Below, piece by piece: positions 22,287 through 31,330 of a stretch of DNA of 64,000 bases. The stretch spans positions 200,774,939 to 200,838,938 of the forward strand of contig NC_071355.1 of assembly GCF_943734655.1 (NCBI RefSeq). The letters run 5' to 3'. How positions within the stretch are numbered: the first letter of the stretch is position 1; each line of letters starts with the position of its first letter. The notes beneath the pieces were generated by a model. It worked only from the letters and a program-made list of their open reading frames with translations. It ran no database searches and had not been told where the DNA came from. Position numbers and translations under genes: made by a program. The DNA is from Sabethes cyaneus. Its lineage: Eukaryota > Arthropoda > Insecta > Diptera > Culicidae.

Positions 22287-23180
22287 GGTCTTAAGGGAGG
22301 ACCCTACTCTGGAAGACCGAAAAATTATAGACTTTCGTAAATTGTTTTCAGATGCTAGAATTATAGTTAAGTGTTGGGGTATTTTGGTTATTGGTTAAGG
22401 TATATTTGAAGATGAATTTTGTATTTTTTAGATACCAGAATAGTGATTATTATGCTGGTGGCTGGTGGGCGCGTGAATGCCCTCTAGAAAATAGTTCCTT
22501 GTAGGCGGTACATGCCGGGAACCAACGGAGTATCGTAGAACGGATTTCAAGAATGATTTTGAAGCTTTAGGTCAATACCTAAATTGTTATGTAGGGGTTT
22601 TTGAAAATTACCAAAATGGCGGCATTTTTCCCAAGAGAAAGGTGTCTTTTCATCAAAAATCGCTAATTAAAAAATAAAAAAAATAAAAAAATTGAAAAAT
22701 TAATTTAGATAATTCATTTTTACATGCTGGAAAAAAATTTCAGCCAAATCGGTTCACTAGATTCTGAGGTACACGTACCGCCAGCTAAAGAAACATGGTT
22801 TCGGGGAAAACTTGTTCAAAGTTTCCCTAGTAGCACAGTTGTTACAAACCAGTTGTGGCAACCAGGGACGTTAAATGTACTGGTTGGTGATAAAAATTTG
22901 AAGACTTTTACCATTTTATCTTGCTACCAGTCTTGCGACATGTTACTAGTACACAAGCACCGGAAAGAAATGCACGAACACCGAAAACATCTTTTGTTCT
23001 ACATGTCAGACACTCTTCGATATGCGGGAAAAAGTGTCACCAGTCTTGGAGACACTTTTTTGTATTCTCTTTTGCTGCTTTGCGTCCGTAAGCCAAACAT
23101 ACAGCTTTCCCCCAAACAACACGGTTTTACATAAGAAGGTTCCCAATACATCTTATTCTCAATTACTTCTCTATACTATT
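22287..23180. other. Spacer with no supported gene
   Basis: An open frame of 136 codons (22724-23134) has no recognisable domain and overlaps the possible MITE at 22825, so it is probably not a gene. Short AAAATAAAAA runs lie at 22665-22695. Confidence 0.4.
22825..22955. mobile_element. Possible MITE of the CCCAAGTAGCA type
   Basis: CCCTAGTAGCACAGTTGTTA at the left is nearly identical to the inverted right end of the MITE at 5825. The right end near TGTTACTAGTAC is only a partial match, so the boundary and class are uncertain. Confidence 0.4.
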
Positions 23181-25176
23181 TCAACTAGGGTAAATGATTT
23201 TGAAATGGACCTAGTCGAATTCTGATCTTGAATGGACCTATTTTTAAATAAGAATTTTAGGATATAATTATCAAGTCTTTGTACTGTATTTAGCTTTTAT
23301 GTTTATCTTTAATCATTTCTGAACGTAAATATACTAAAATTAAATTAAAATTATAGCCAAAACCACTTTATTCCCGCTTATTTAAAAGTAGCTGTTTTTC
23401 AGCGTTTTGGCAGTCACCATAGAGTATTTTCAAACTGTTACTACCCGGAACCCTTCTGGTTTGAAATAAAACAATACTCTTAAAATGATGCTGAAATATG
23501 TGTAATTTCAATTTAGGTATTTAAAAGTTCAGTAAAACCAGTAAAATCTTCAAATTCCTTAAAAATGTTAACCCCCTTTTTTGATCTTGAATGGACCTAG
23601 TATTGATTTTAGAATGGACCTAGTTTTGCGCTCCGAGACATCACTGGCGGTAGCTATCATTGCCTACCACTAACGAACACGCCATTGTATATTCCATAAA
23701 ACTGCTTGTTGTCACTATAGTATCTCCGTTTATAATTAATCTATAAGCACGGGATATTGAAAGTAGGCTTGATATATAGCCTAAATAAAAACTTAATTAT
23801 ATTGATAAAACTAACTATCACTCATCCTTTTTCGTAGTTGCTTCATAGTGTTTGTAAATTGTAGCCTCTAGTTTTGAAACTAAAAAGTCTTCCTAATTAG
23901 TTAGCTAACACATGTCATTTTATGCTTAAAACAACATAAACTTAATTTATTCTCAGTATTGTACAAAAATTTTAACCATCATTGATTAAAAGATAAGATG
24001 GATCAAAAGATAAGAGGGATACTAACTGCCTTCTGTTAAGGGGGCATAGTACCTTTTCAATTTTTTAAAACCTAATTTTTTTTATTGATTATTTCGAAAG
24101 ATTAACATTTTGACCATATGTGTTTGAAGTCGTTTGCATGAATTCCAAATATTGACAAAGTTACAGCTATTTGTACCGCGCATGTCTGGAGCGATTAAAC
24201 AACGAGTAAAAACTTCAACGTCGTTTTTCTCGAAACCAGATTTTGAAAGTCGGTACCATAAATATCTCAAGAACGGCTCAAGCAATTCTTATGATTCTTG
24301 TTTTGTTTGAAAGCCAACAAAATTATCTAGTGTTTGACCCATCCTTTTCTTGATATTGTAATTTTTGTATTTTTTAGAAATGTTTAAAGTCAATTTTTTC
24401 GCTTAAAAACCATACTTTTATGTATTAATCGTCGCCATTTTGTTATGTGTTCGGATTCTAAAAAAGGATGGATCAAACACGAGATAATTAAGTGTTCTTT
24501 CATGTCGTTTTGGAATTTTTCAATTCGGATAAGCCCCCAGCGCCAATCCATGGTATTCATGGTTTTTTTGAACGACTATCTTCAAGGAGCCGTAGGGGCA
24601 AGGGCCAAATCTGTTCTTGCTTTTAATATATACGTTATTATTTTCCATGCAAAAAGGTACGAAAAGAAGACAAAAACGAGAGAATTTTTTTGGACGATTT
24701 TCGGAAACTACGAATTCGAATTTCCATTTCTGTTTCGTGCTAGAAGTGTTAAGTACACTCATTTTTCGAGTTTTTCAGGCTGTAGAGCATACGGACAATT
24801 GATTTTATACTCATAGCCTACAAATTTTTTTTAGCCCCCCGATTTTTGAAGCCAATTTCCAAAGGGGGGGTGACAAAAACTTAAAAAATATTTGGCAAAG
24901 ACCTTATATTCCGCCGATAAGTAAGCAGGTTGACTTCACATCACCTTTTGATCGATTGACAGATCGATTAAAAATCAGTTTAGTAAAATATTCAAAATCA
25001 TGCAACCCGACTAACGTTGTACTACGTCATCCGTGGTCGCATCTTATACACAACCCCTCTGATTTTTTTCTTGAGGGATGTAAAGTTTTCTTTAAGCACC
25101 TCTCCCCTCTGACTTGTGACAAAATTAATACCTCCTTGTCCACCGAAATTGAGTGACCCTGAGATCTAAAATATTC

Positions 25177-25230
25177 AACTGTACCAGATAGAAAATAGGA
25201 AGGTTCACCTATTTTCTATCTGGTACAGTT
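25177..25230. repeat. Perfect 23-bp stem hairpin
   Basis: AACTGTACCAGATAGAAAAT and the next three bases pair without mismatch with 25208-25230 across an 8-base loop. The surrounding DNA does not continue the pairing. It could be a small foldback remnant or a stem-loop RNA. The stem is shorter than most insect pre-miRNAs. Confidence 0.85.
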
Positions 25231-25544
25231 CTTCATCGACTATCATTTAAAATTAAAACCTTGTATCTAACCTTACCTTTAAACCTAGTAGAATTACAAA
25301 GTCTAATTTTTTCAAGCACCATTTACAGTATGATTTCGAATTTGACAACAAATGCATGTCGCCTATGTTGCCAAAATCGAAACCGTGGCAAAATCTAGAC
25401 CATTTTTTAACTGAAAAAATTGCATATAAATGTGTCAAAAATTGAATAATTACCACTAATTAACGAATTTTTCACGATTGCAACGGTTTTATATTCAAAA
25501 TGTTCGACAGGGGCTGTCGCAAACCTTTAGATACTTTGCAGTAA

Positions 25545-25935
25545 GACGTAGTCCTACGTCAGTAAAAGTCTGACCTTTCGAAATATGTAGTCACTAAATA
25601 AAAACTCGAACCCCACTGTACTTAATAAACTACGTTTAATACAAGTTATATTACATATTTTTAATGAATGGTTTAAATTTTTGAAACTAATAGGCGACAT
25701 AATTTTTTTATGACGTAGAAATCGTTTCAACCATATCTGAACAACAGGTAATAATAAATTTCCAATATACAAATGTCACACACAGATACATACATAACGC
25801 ATATCAAGTCACTGAAACATTGTTCAATTGTTGGGCTGACATAAAAACAAGACCCTCGGCGACTGTGACTGATTTCAAATTTTTCAACCGACTTTCATAC
25901 CTTTCTAACAGAGTATAAGAAAGGTAAAAGCTGTT
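25545..25935 (+). repeat. Repeat with GACGTAG palindrome and hairpin tail
   Basis: It starts with the palindrome GACGTAGTCCTACGTC and ends in CCTTTCTAACAGAGTATAAG followed by AAAGG, an imperfect hairpin. Before the hairpin, CCTCGGCGACTGTGACT and TTTCAACCGACTTTCATA stand where the longer copies at 58190 and 63066 have their CGATTGGTATATGTG and TTTCGACCAAT blocks. It is probably a distant relative of those elements. Confidence 0.4.
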
Positions 25936-26819
25936 CAACCTTGTGTCCTATTAATAAATAGCAGTAGTATAGTTGTACTATTAAAAAAAAGTTCTTTGTT
26001 ATTATTTTGTTCATTTACATGGAAGAAACTATGACAATTCAAATTTAGGTCCATTTCAAAATCAAAAATAGGTTTTGATTTCAAGATCATGTTGGGTCCA
26101 TTCAAGATCAAAAATAGGCTTTGGCTAAAAACGATATATTTAATAAAAGTTTCATCAATTTTACATTTTTAAAGTACTGATAATGTAGAAAAAAGGTGGT
26201 ACTTTCCAACAAATAGTAACATCACCACATATTATTTATAAATGACGAGTAAACTGAGCAGGAGTGCGAGTGGTGGTGTTAAAAAGCGCTAAATAGGTCC
26301 ATTCAAGATCAATTACCCTATAACTGTAAGCATAAAGCGGCTAATGCATGTCATTTTTACACGACATTTTGCGTGAATGGTCGGCTAACGTATGAAAATG
26401 TTTGCTTATTATCATGTACATATTCTGACTAGTCTCGACACTTATAAGATAGGCACTGCCGGTACAGAAACACTACAGAGCGATGGTATTGGTTAAGAGT
26501 CTGACATGGCATTGCATGCTGGTAAATGTAATAGAAAAAGTGTAACCGTTTCGGTCCCTGGTGGCAACCGATATTTGACCAATTTTAATCATAAATAACT
26601 TGCTGCAACTAAAAGTGCCAAATATGTGCTGCTTGGGTTCGTACAGCAATGGATTTCCCCCTCTCCCCTCCACAATATTTGCCGTAAGTTTTCAACTAGA
26701 TCAGATATCAAAAAATCCTTTTGGCATGATATTTCTGAAAGTATAAGCGTCTTAAAAATGCAAAAAAAAATCGATTTTTCCGACTTTCCAGAGCAGGGTC
26801 CCCTCTTAATGTAGGATTC

Positions 26820-27275
26820 CTCATTCATCGACATCGACAAATGTTCGACGAAATTCCCACAAGTACCTAATCATATTGGCGAGCCTCCGATAAAACATCG
26901 TCGTATTGAGCTCTTCACGGTTGCTGAGCCGCTCCTTGGAGGTACGAAGCCACCGACTTCTGAAGCATAGTAATTTTCGCTCAAACGGGACCACTATTGA
27001 CACGAGGTCTTCAAATATTGGAACCATCTTGGATTTGGTCGTCATATTGGATGTTACCAAAAAATCGCCGTTTTCGCCATGAGCCCCCCAACCGATTTTC
27101 ATTTTAAAGCCACCATTGGAAAACTAAAAAAATGCTATAAGAAACATCCATCAAATTAGGTGTGCATTGGCATTAATTAATAAAACAATAAATTATCTGT
27201 CCAAGGTTTACAATTTTCATGTAAAGTAAAATTTTGCTACAGAAAATTAATTGTTTAATCAGGGTAATTCCACTG
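26820..27275 (-). repeat. GGGGGCTCATGGCGAAAA repeat, inverted copy
   Basis: Read on the minus strand from 27275 it runs GTGCAGTGGAATTACCCTGA, CAATTAATTTTCTGTAGCAA, CCAATGGTGGCTTTAAAATG, AAATCGGTTGGGGGGCTCAT, then CCAATATTTGAAGACCTCGT. This is the same order as 45958-46480, but about 230 bp between the 'AAGATGG' and 'CCAATATTTGAAGA' blocks are missing. It continues into an open frame rich in Arg and Glu (to 26821), perhaps a fragment of the repeat's own coding part. It shares its starting point with the plus-strand copy at 27275. Confidence 0.6.
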
Positions 27276-28190
27276 CACATTAAAATTAATGAACACTGCA
27301 TATGGTATTTTTTATTAACTTTGCAATGGTGATCTCAACAATAAAATTTTTTGAGGGCTCATGGAAAAACGGCGATTTTTTGATAAAATCCAACATGGCG
27401 GCTAAATTCAAGATAGCCGCCAATTCACTTTTCACTTCATTTGAACGTCCTACTGTTCCTCTTTTCAAAACTGTGTCGTTTTTTGTTTTTCCATAGCAAA
27501 TTTTGAAAATGTCACGATGATTATATGAAAATTGTGAACCTTGCTACAGATAATTCTCGCGTAACTTTTCAAAAGGACCTAAGTAACAATGAGAGATTCT
27601 CTTGATTCTCTTTGTGCCGCTTCTCTCTCGGTTGCCACGGCGATGCAAATGCACTTTAAAACATCAACCTTGCATAAATCGGTTGCTGGTGTCACTACCT
27701 ACCTAATCGTCAAGAAAACTTTTGTTGAAATGCATTTATGTCGCCGTAATAATCGGAAGAGAGGAAGACCAAAAAGAATCTCTCTATGTTACTTAGGTCC
27801 TTTTGAAAAGTTACGCGACAATTGGTTGTTTCATTTAGTTAATACCAATGCACATCTAATTTTATGAACGTTTCTTATAGGGCGCATAGCGAAAACGGCG
27901 ATTTTTTGGTAAAATCAATATGGCGACCAAATCTAAGATGGTCGCCAAAAAAACTTTTACTCCATTTGAATGCCGTGTTTTGCTTCTTTACTTAAATCCC
28001 TCTTGCCACCTCTTTGCTTAAATATCACACGATATAGACCTCAAGGTTTGCCTAAAATTCAACGTTTTTCGAAACTTTCGGGCCCCTTGGCGAACGAGGG
28101 GTCCACTGTTTCGAAGTATTAGAAGTGCAATTCTTATTTTTTAACTATATTCAACCAAACAAGTGCCAAAGTACCTATATTTGAAGTCCT
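27275..28190 (+). repeat. GGGGGCTCATGGCGAAAA repeat, plus copy, MITE inside
   Basis: Blocks match 45958-46480: CTTGCTACAGATAATT, GTTTCTTA(T/A)AGG, GCGAAAACGGCGAT, AATATGGCGACCAAATC, TTGGCGAACGAGGGGTCCAC, AGTGCAATTCTTATTT and CCAATATTTGAAG-like. The family's 'CTACAGATAATT' site is split by the MITE at 27556-27818. Its end meets the LINE gag-like frame at 28190, so this may be that LINE's 5' untranslated part. Confidence 0.6.
27556..27818. mobile_element. MITE, CTCGCGTAAC family, copy 2
   Basis: It has the same ends and interior as 3574-3828: CTCGCGTAACTTTTCAAAAG at the left, CTTTTGAAAAGTTACGCGA at the right. It interrupts the repeat copy 27275-28190, as comparison with the uninterrupted copy at 46020-46060 shows. 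The 92-codon open frame within it is fortuitous. Confidence 0.85.
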
Positions 28191-28460
28191 CGTGCCAGAA
28201 GTGGCCCCGTGGGAATTATTCTGGCTCTACATGCCCAGAATTCACTCTAGTGTGAAAGCAGACGCAGTAACTGATTTCGTTAAGGAATGTTTGCGGTGCG
28301 AGGGACAGTTCAAGGTAATTCTTTTGACCAAAAAGGATGCAGACTTGTCTGCAATGAACTTCATTTCGGTTGAAATCAGGTTGGATATAAAATTATGAGA
28401 CTCCGCACGGGATACGGGGATCCGGACACTAGGTCTTTTCTTTAAAGAGTTTGAGAGTGT
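28190..28460 (+). pseudogene. LINE ORF1 (gag-like) fragment
   Basis: The frame reads VPEVAPWELFWLYMPRIHSS, then VKADAVTDFVKECL and 'KKDADLSAMNFISVEIRLDI'. This resembles the RNA-binding ORF1 domain of Jockey/CR1-type mosquito LINEs (W-x-x-F-W/hydrophobic start, V-x-x-F/Y-V-K, then a S-A/F-x-N-F-I-S/K strand). Across a stop at 28396 another short piece, 'TLGLFFKEFESV', fits the end of the same domain. Only about 80 codons remain. It stands directly upstream of the LINE endonuclease start at 28820 in the same orientation, so both belong to one copy. Confidence 0.55.
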
Positions 28461-28819
28461 TGTCTAAAAAAACTACTGGGCACCATCACACCCCCTATCT
28501 CATCGCCCAACACTCCAAGGATCACACCAATTCCTGCGACGACTTTAAATTCAGTTGTAGCTCCAGGATCTTCAGGTGTGTATTTGTTTCTGACTCTCCA
28601 AGTGCAGATACTGAGACTATACCCGGATGCAATGATTTCGGTTTTATGGCAGCCCCTGACCTGCCTACCGGAGTCGAGTCGTTCCTGCCAGCGAACGGGT
28701 GGGTGTACGGAACGATGTTCCCACATTTCCACACAAGGTAGGTGCATCAACTCCTATAACAATTCTTTCGATGACGCAGTCCCCGTTTTCAGCTCTGTGT
28801 CTAACCCGCAGCTGAACTC

Positions 28820-28940
28820 CTCCAATTCTCTAATGCTGATTTACTACCAGAACGTGAGCGGACTTCGAACCAAAATCGATTACCTTTTCATAGCTGTAGC
28901 TGAGTCGAACTTCGATATAATCGTTTTAACGAAAACCTGA
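28820..28940 (+). pseudogene. LINE ORF2 endonuclease N-terminus
   Basis: The frame gives LMLIYYQNVSGLRTKIDYLF, followed by 'AVAESNFDIIVLTKT' and a stop at 28939. It matches the start of apurinic-type LINE endonucleases, where N of YYQNVRGL and the Glu of LTET are active-site residues. Here the Glu is a Lys, so the site is lost. The remainder of the endonuclease is missing or displaced, and an RTE element is inserted downstream. The RT part of the same LINE reappears at 30440. Confidence 0.7.
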
Positions 28941-29199
28941 CATGCCGAGAAGATTTATTTGCAACAGCTTTTCGGTTGGTAAACTCCTCTCCCTACCTCC
29001 ACCTAGTACCAGCCGGAATACGAGCAACCTTAGCGGAGATTGGGTAACCAACCCCGATGGAAACTAAAGTCGTATATCAACAGGGAAGAAAGCACAGTTT
29101 TGTCTAGACACTTTAAGATGACAGCCCCTTCACGGGGCTCGGTAGCGTAGGCCTTAGTACGGCTACATATCTAAATCCACATGGACAAAGGCGACGAAA

Positions 29200-30343
29200 T
29201 AAGGATATAGAATGGTTCTTCGGCTAGATTGCTGTAATCATCGCGGCATCATGTTGGTCAACGCCGCCTGCAAGGTGCTCTCCCAAATTTTGTTGCGTCG
29301 TCTATCCCCACACGCTATGTCCGAAGGAAATTATTATTTAACTTTCAGGCACCTCAGATTTTTCTTCACAGGATGTTAGTATTGGTCAAAACAATTAATT
29401 TAGAGAAGGTCCCAAAATATTCTTTCTTGGGTTTTTTACAAAATTCAATTTTCAAGGTTATATAGGGGTCATTCACTCTCAAGTGATCATATCCGTTGTA
29501 TCATATCCGACCACCACCGATTTCAACCAAATTTGATATAATTACTTACCCCACATTCAATTTCCCAGAGTTTTGTATGGATTGATCAATCCCCCTAGGA
29601 GGATAGAGTTACAATTCAATGCGTCGAGAACTAAGTATATGGTAGGAACAGGCTACAGAGAAAGCAACAATTACCTCCCACGGACAGTGACTATTGACGG
29701 CGATGAACTGGAAGTGGTTGATGAGTTCGTATATTTGGGATCTCTGGTCACCGCCGACAATAATGTAAGTACGGAGATCCAACGACGCCTTCAAGCTGGG
29801 AATCGTGCCTACTTTTCCCTACGCAAGACGCTTCGATCAAGGAGCATACGCCGCCGCACAAAGCTGACGATGTACAAAACGCTCATCAGACCGGTAGTCC
29901 TCTACGGACTTGAGACAGTACTTTTGCTAACGGAAGACATACGTGAACTTGTCGTATTTGAACGAAAGATGTTGCGGACTATTGTTGGTTGTTATTGTTG
30001 GACTACAAACGGATAGCGGAGAGTGGCGGGGGCATAAGAATCACGAACTACAAGCATTGCTTAGAGAGATTTCCATCGTACACCTGGCGAAAGTTGAGAG
30101 ACTACGGTGGACCAGCCACGTCGCAAGGATGCTGGATGACTGTGCAGTGAAATCCGTTCTCTTCAAGAACCGCATCAGCAACAATAATAGAGGGGCGCAA
30201 CGTACCAGATGGCTCGATCAGGTTACAGCCAACTTACGTGACAACGGATTGGCGACGAACAGCCCAGGACCGAGTACAACAGAGAGGGATTCTTGATACG
30301 GCAAGAGTCACCCCGGCTCTCGGCTGAATAAGTAAGTAAGCTA
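29200..30343 (+). pseudogene. RTE-clade LINE copy inserted within the LINE
   Basis: It opens with an RT fragment, 'NHRGIMLVNAACKVLSQILL' plus 'RRLSPHA' (29230-29312), then is interrupted by the repeat 29310-29594. At 29615 it resumes with 'NASRTKYMVGTGYRE', 'TVTIDGDELEVVDEFVYLGS', 'NNVSTEIQRRLQAGNRAYF', 'RTKLTMYKTLIRPVVLYGLE' and 'VVFERKMLRTIVG', then after a frameshift 'WRGHKNHELQALLREISIVH' and 'VERLRWTSHVARM'. The RT palm is deleted between the two parts. The copy ends TAAGTAAGTAAG, the short tandem tail typical of RTE elements. Upstream and downstream DNA belong to another LINE. Confidence 0.8.
29310..29594 (+). repeat. Unclassified interspersed repeat, copy 2, inside the RTE
   Basis: Same sequence as 2774-3062, from CACGCTATGTCCGAAGG to TTGATCAATCCCC. 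It begins exactly where the RT frame 'RRLSPHA' stops. The RTE palm that should stand here is missing, so the repeat either replaced it or came in with a deletion. Confidence 0.7.
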
Positions 30344-30344
30344 T

Positions 30345-31330
30345 TCGGGAGCGCATGCTCCGTCTTTAGATGCGATAGTAATCAGCAGGCCTATCCCCGA
30401 TTTATGAAACACATCCATATCATTTGAGAATGTTTGAGAATATTATCGACGGCATCCATATCAATTAGTCTCCACGAATTTCGTCGATTTCGTTTCGTTA
30501 TGCCTGCGTAACATGAATGAAAGAGTGCAAATTGATGCAGTGTATATGGACCTGAAAGCGGCGTTTGATCGGGTGGATCACGGCCTCCTCCTTGCAAGAC
30601 TTGAGAATCTAGCAATTTCCGCACCGTTCTGCAAATGGCTACACTCGCACCTAACACACCGTAAGTAGTGATGTCCAAAATTTTCAATTATTCGATTACC
30701 GATTAATCGGCGAGCGTTGTCTGCACTAATCGATTAATTCAACTATTCGCACTAGTGATATTCGATTAGAAATATTCGAATACTTTTTTCATTAATTCGA
30801 TTAATCGAACGATTATGAACGATTAACGGCCATTATTCGGGGATTAATCGCATTCATATTGTTTCCTTTGAACTGTTCGATTAATTCAACCACTCGTGCT
30901 GGCAGTATTCGATTAAAAATTATTCGAATATTTTTATAGTTATTCGATTAGTTGAATTAATCGAACGATTAACGGACATCACTAACCGTAAGCTGAGTGT
31001 GAAGATCAGGTCCGAGTTTTCTAACTCGTTCTGCAACATCTCTGGCGTACCACAGGGGAGCAACCTTGGACCACTTCTCTTTTCTGTTTTGTAACAAAAC
31101 TGTCAGCTCTTCTGCCACCTGGCTATCGGCCTTTGTATGCTGACGATCTAAAAATCTTCAGGGTAATTAAAATGAACCCCGACTGCAATGAACTGCAACG
31201 CCTTGTGGACAAATTTGAAAATTGGTGCTCGAGTAATATGCTTACCGTCAGTGATCTCAGTCAGACATCTCAAAGTGCTTCGCCATCTTCGTTCACCGTA
31301 AAAATAAGCCTATAACATTTGGCTACAACA
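30345..31330 (+). pseudogene. LINE reverse transcriptase, split by a hAT MITE
   Basis: The frame near 30515 reads 'MNERVQIDAVYMDLKAAFDR' (motif A, with the first catalytic Asp), then VDHGLLLARLENLAI and 'FCKWLHSHLTHR'. The MITE at 30666-30984 breaks it, and the same frame resumes as 'KLSVKIRSEFSNSF', 'NISGVPQGSNLGPLLFSV' (30990-31090), then after a frameshift MYADDLKIFRVIK (31133 on; catalytic YADD intact) and 'CNELQRLVDKFENWCSSN'. This is a Jockey/CR1-type palm. Removing the 319-bp MITE and one 8-bp duplicate restores 'LTHRKLSVKI' without frame loss. Other stops make the copy dead. Confidence 0.8.
30666..30984. mobile_element. hAT-type MITE with perfect 8-bp target duplication
   Basis: 319 bp with perfect 11-bp inverted ends TAGTGATGTCC...GGACATCACTA, flanked on both sides by ACCGTAAG (30658-30665 and 30985-30992). 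An 8-bp duplication is diagnostic of the hAT superfamily. The interior is built of ATTCGATTA / TAATCGAA words and can fold on itself. No coding capacity. Perfect ends and duplication suggest that it is younger than its host LINE. Confidence 0.95.

Larger units (their letters stand above)
23188..26318. mobile_element. ~3.1-kb unit with TA(GGGTAA) inverted ends
   Basis: The left end reads TAGGGTAAATGATTTTGAA then ATGGACCTA; the right end inverted reads TAGGGTAATTGATCTTGAA then TGGACCTA. TA lies outside GGGTAA on both sides. A 17-mer close to GATCTTGAATGGACCTA recurs near both ends (23190, 23224, 23582, 23612; inverted at 26045, 26090, 26293). Repeated subterminal sites of this kind usually bind a transposase. 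No transposase was found inside; the middle holds other repeats and a perfect hairpin. It may be one non-autonomous element with later insertions or two separate elements facing each other. Confidence 0.5.

Noticed and set aside
22724..23134. 136-codon frame as a gene
   Set aside because: It overlaps a probable MITE, has no known domain and lies between transposon remains.
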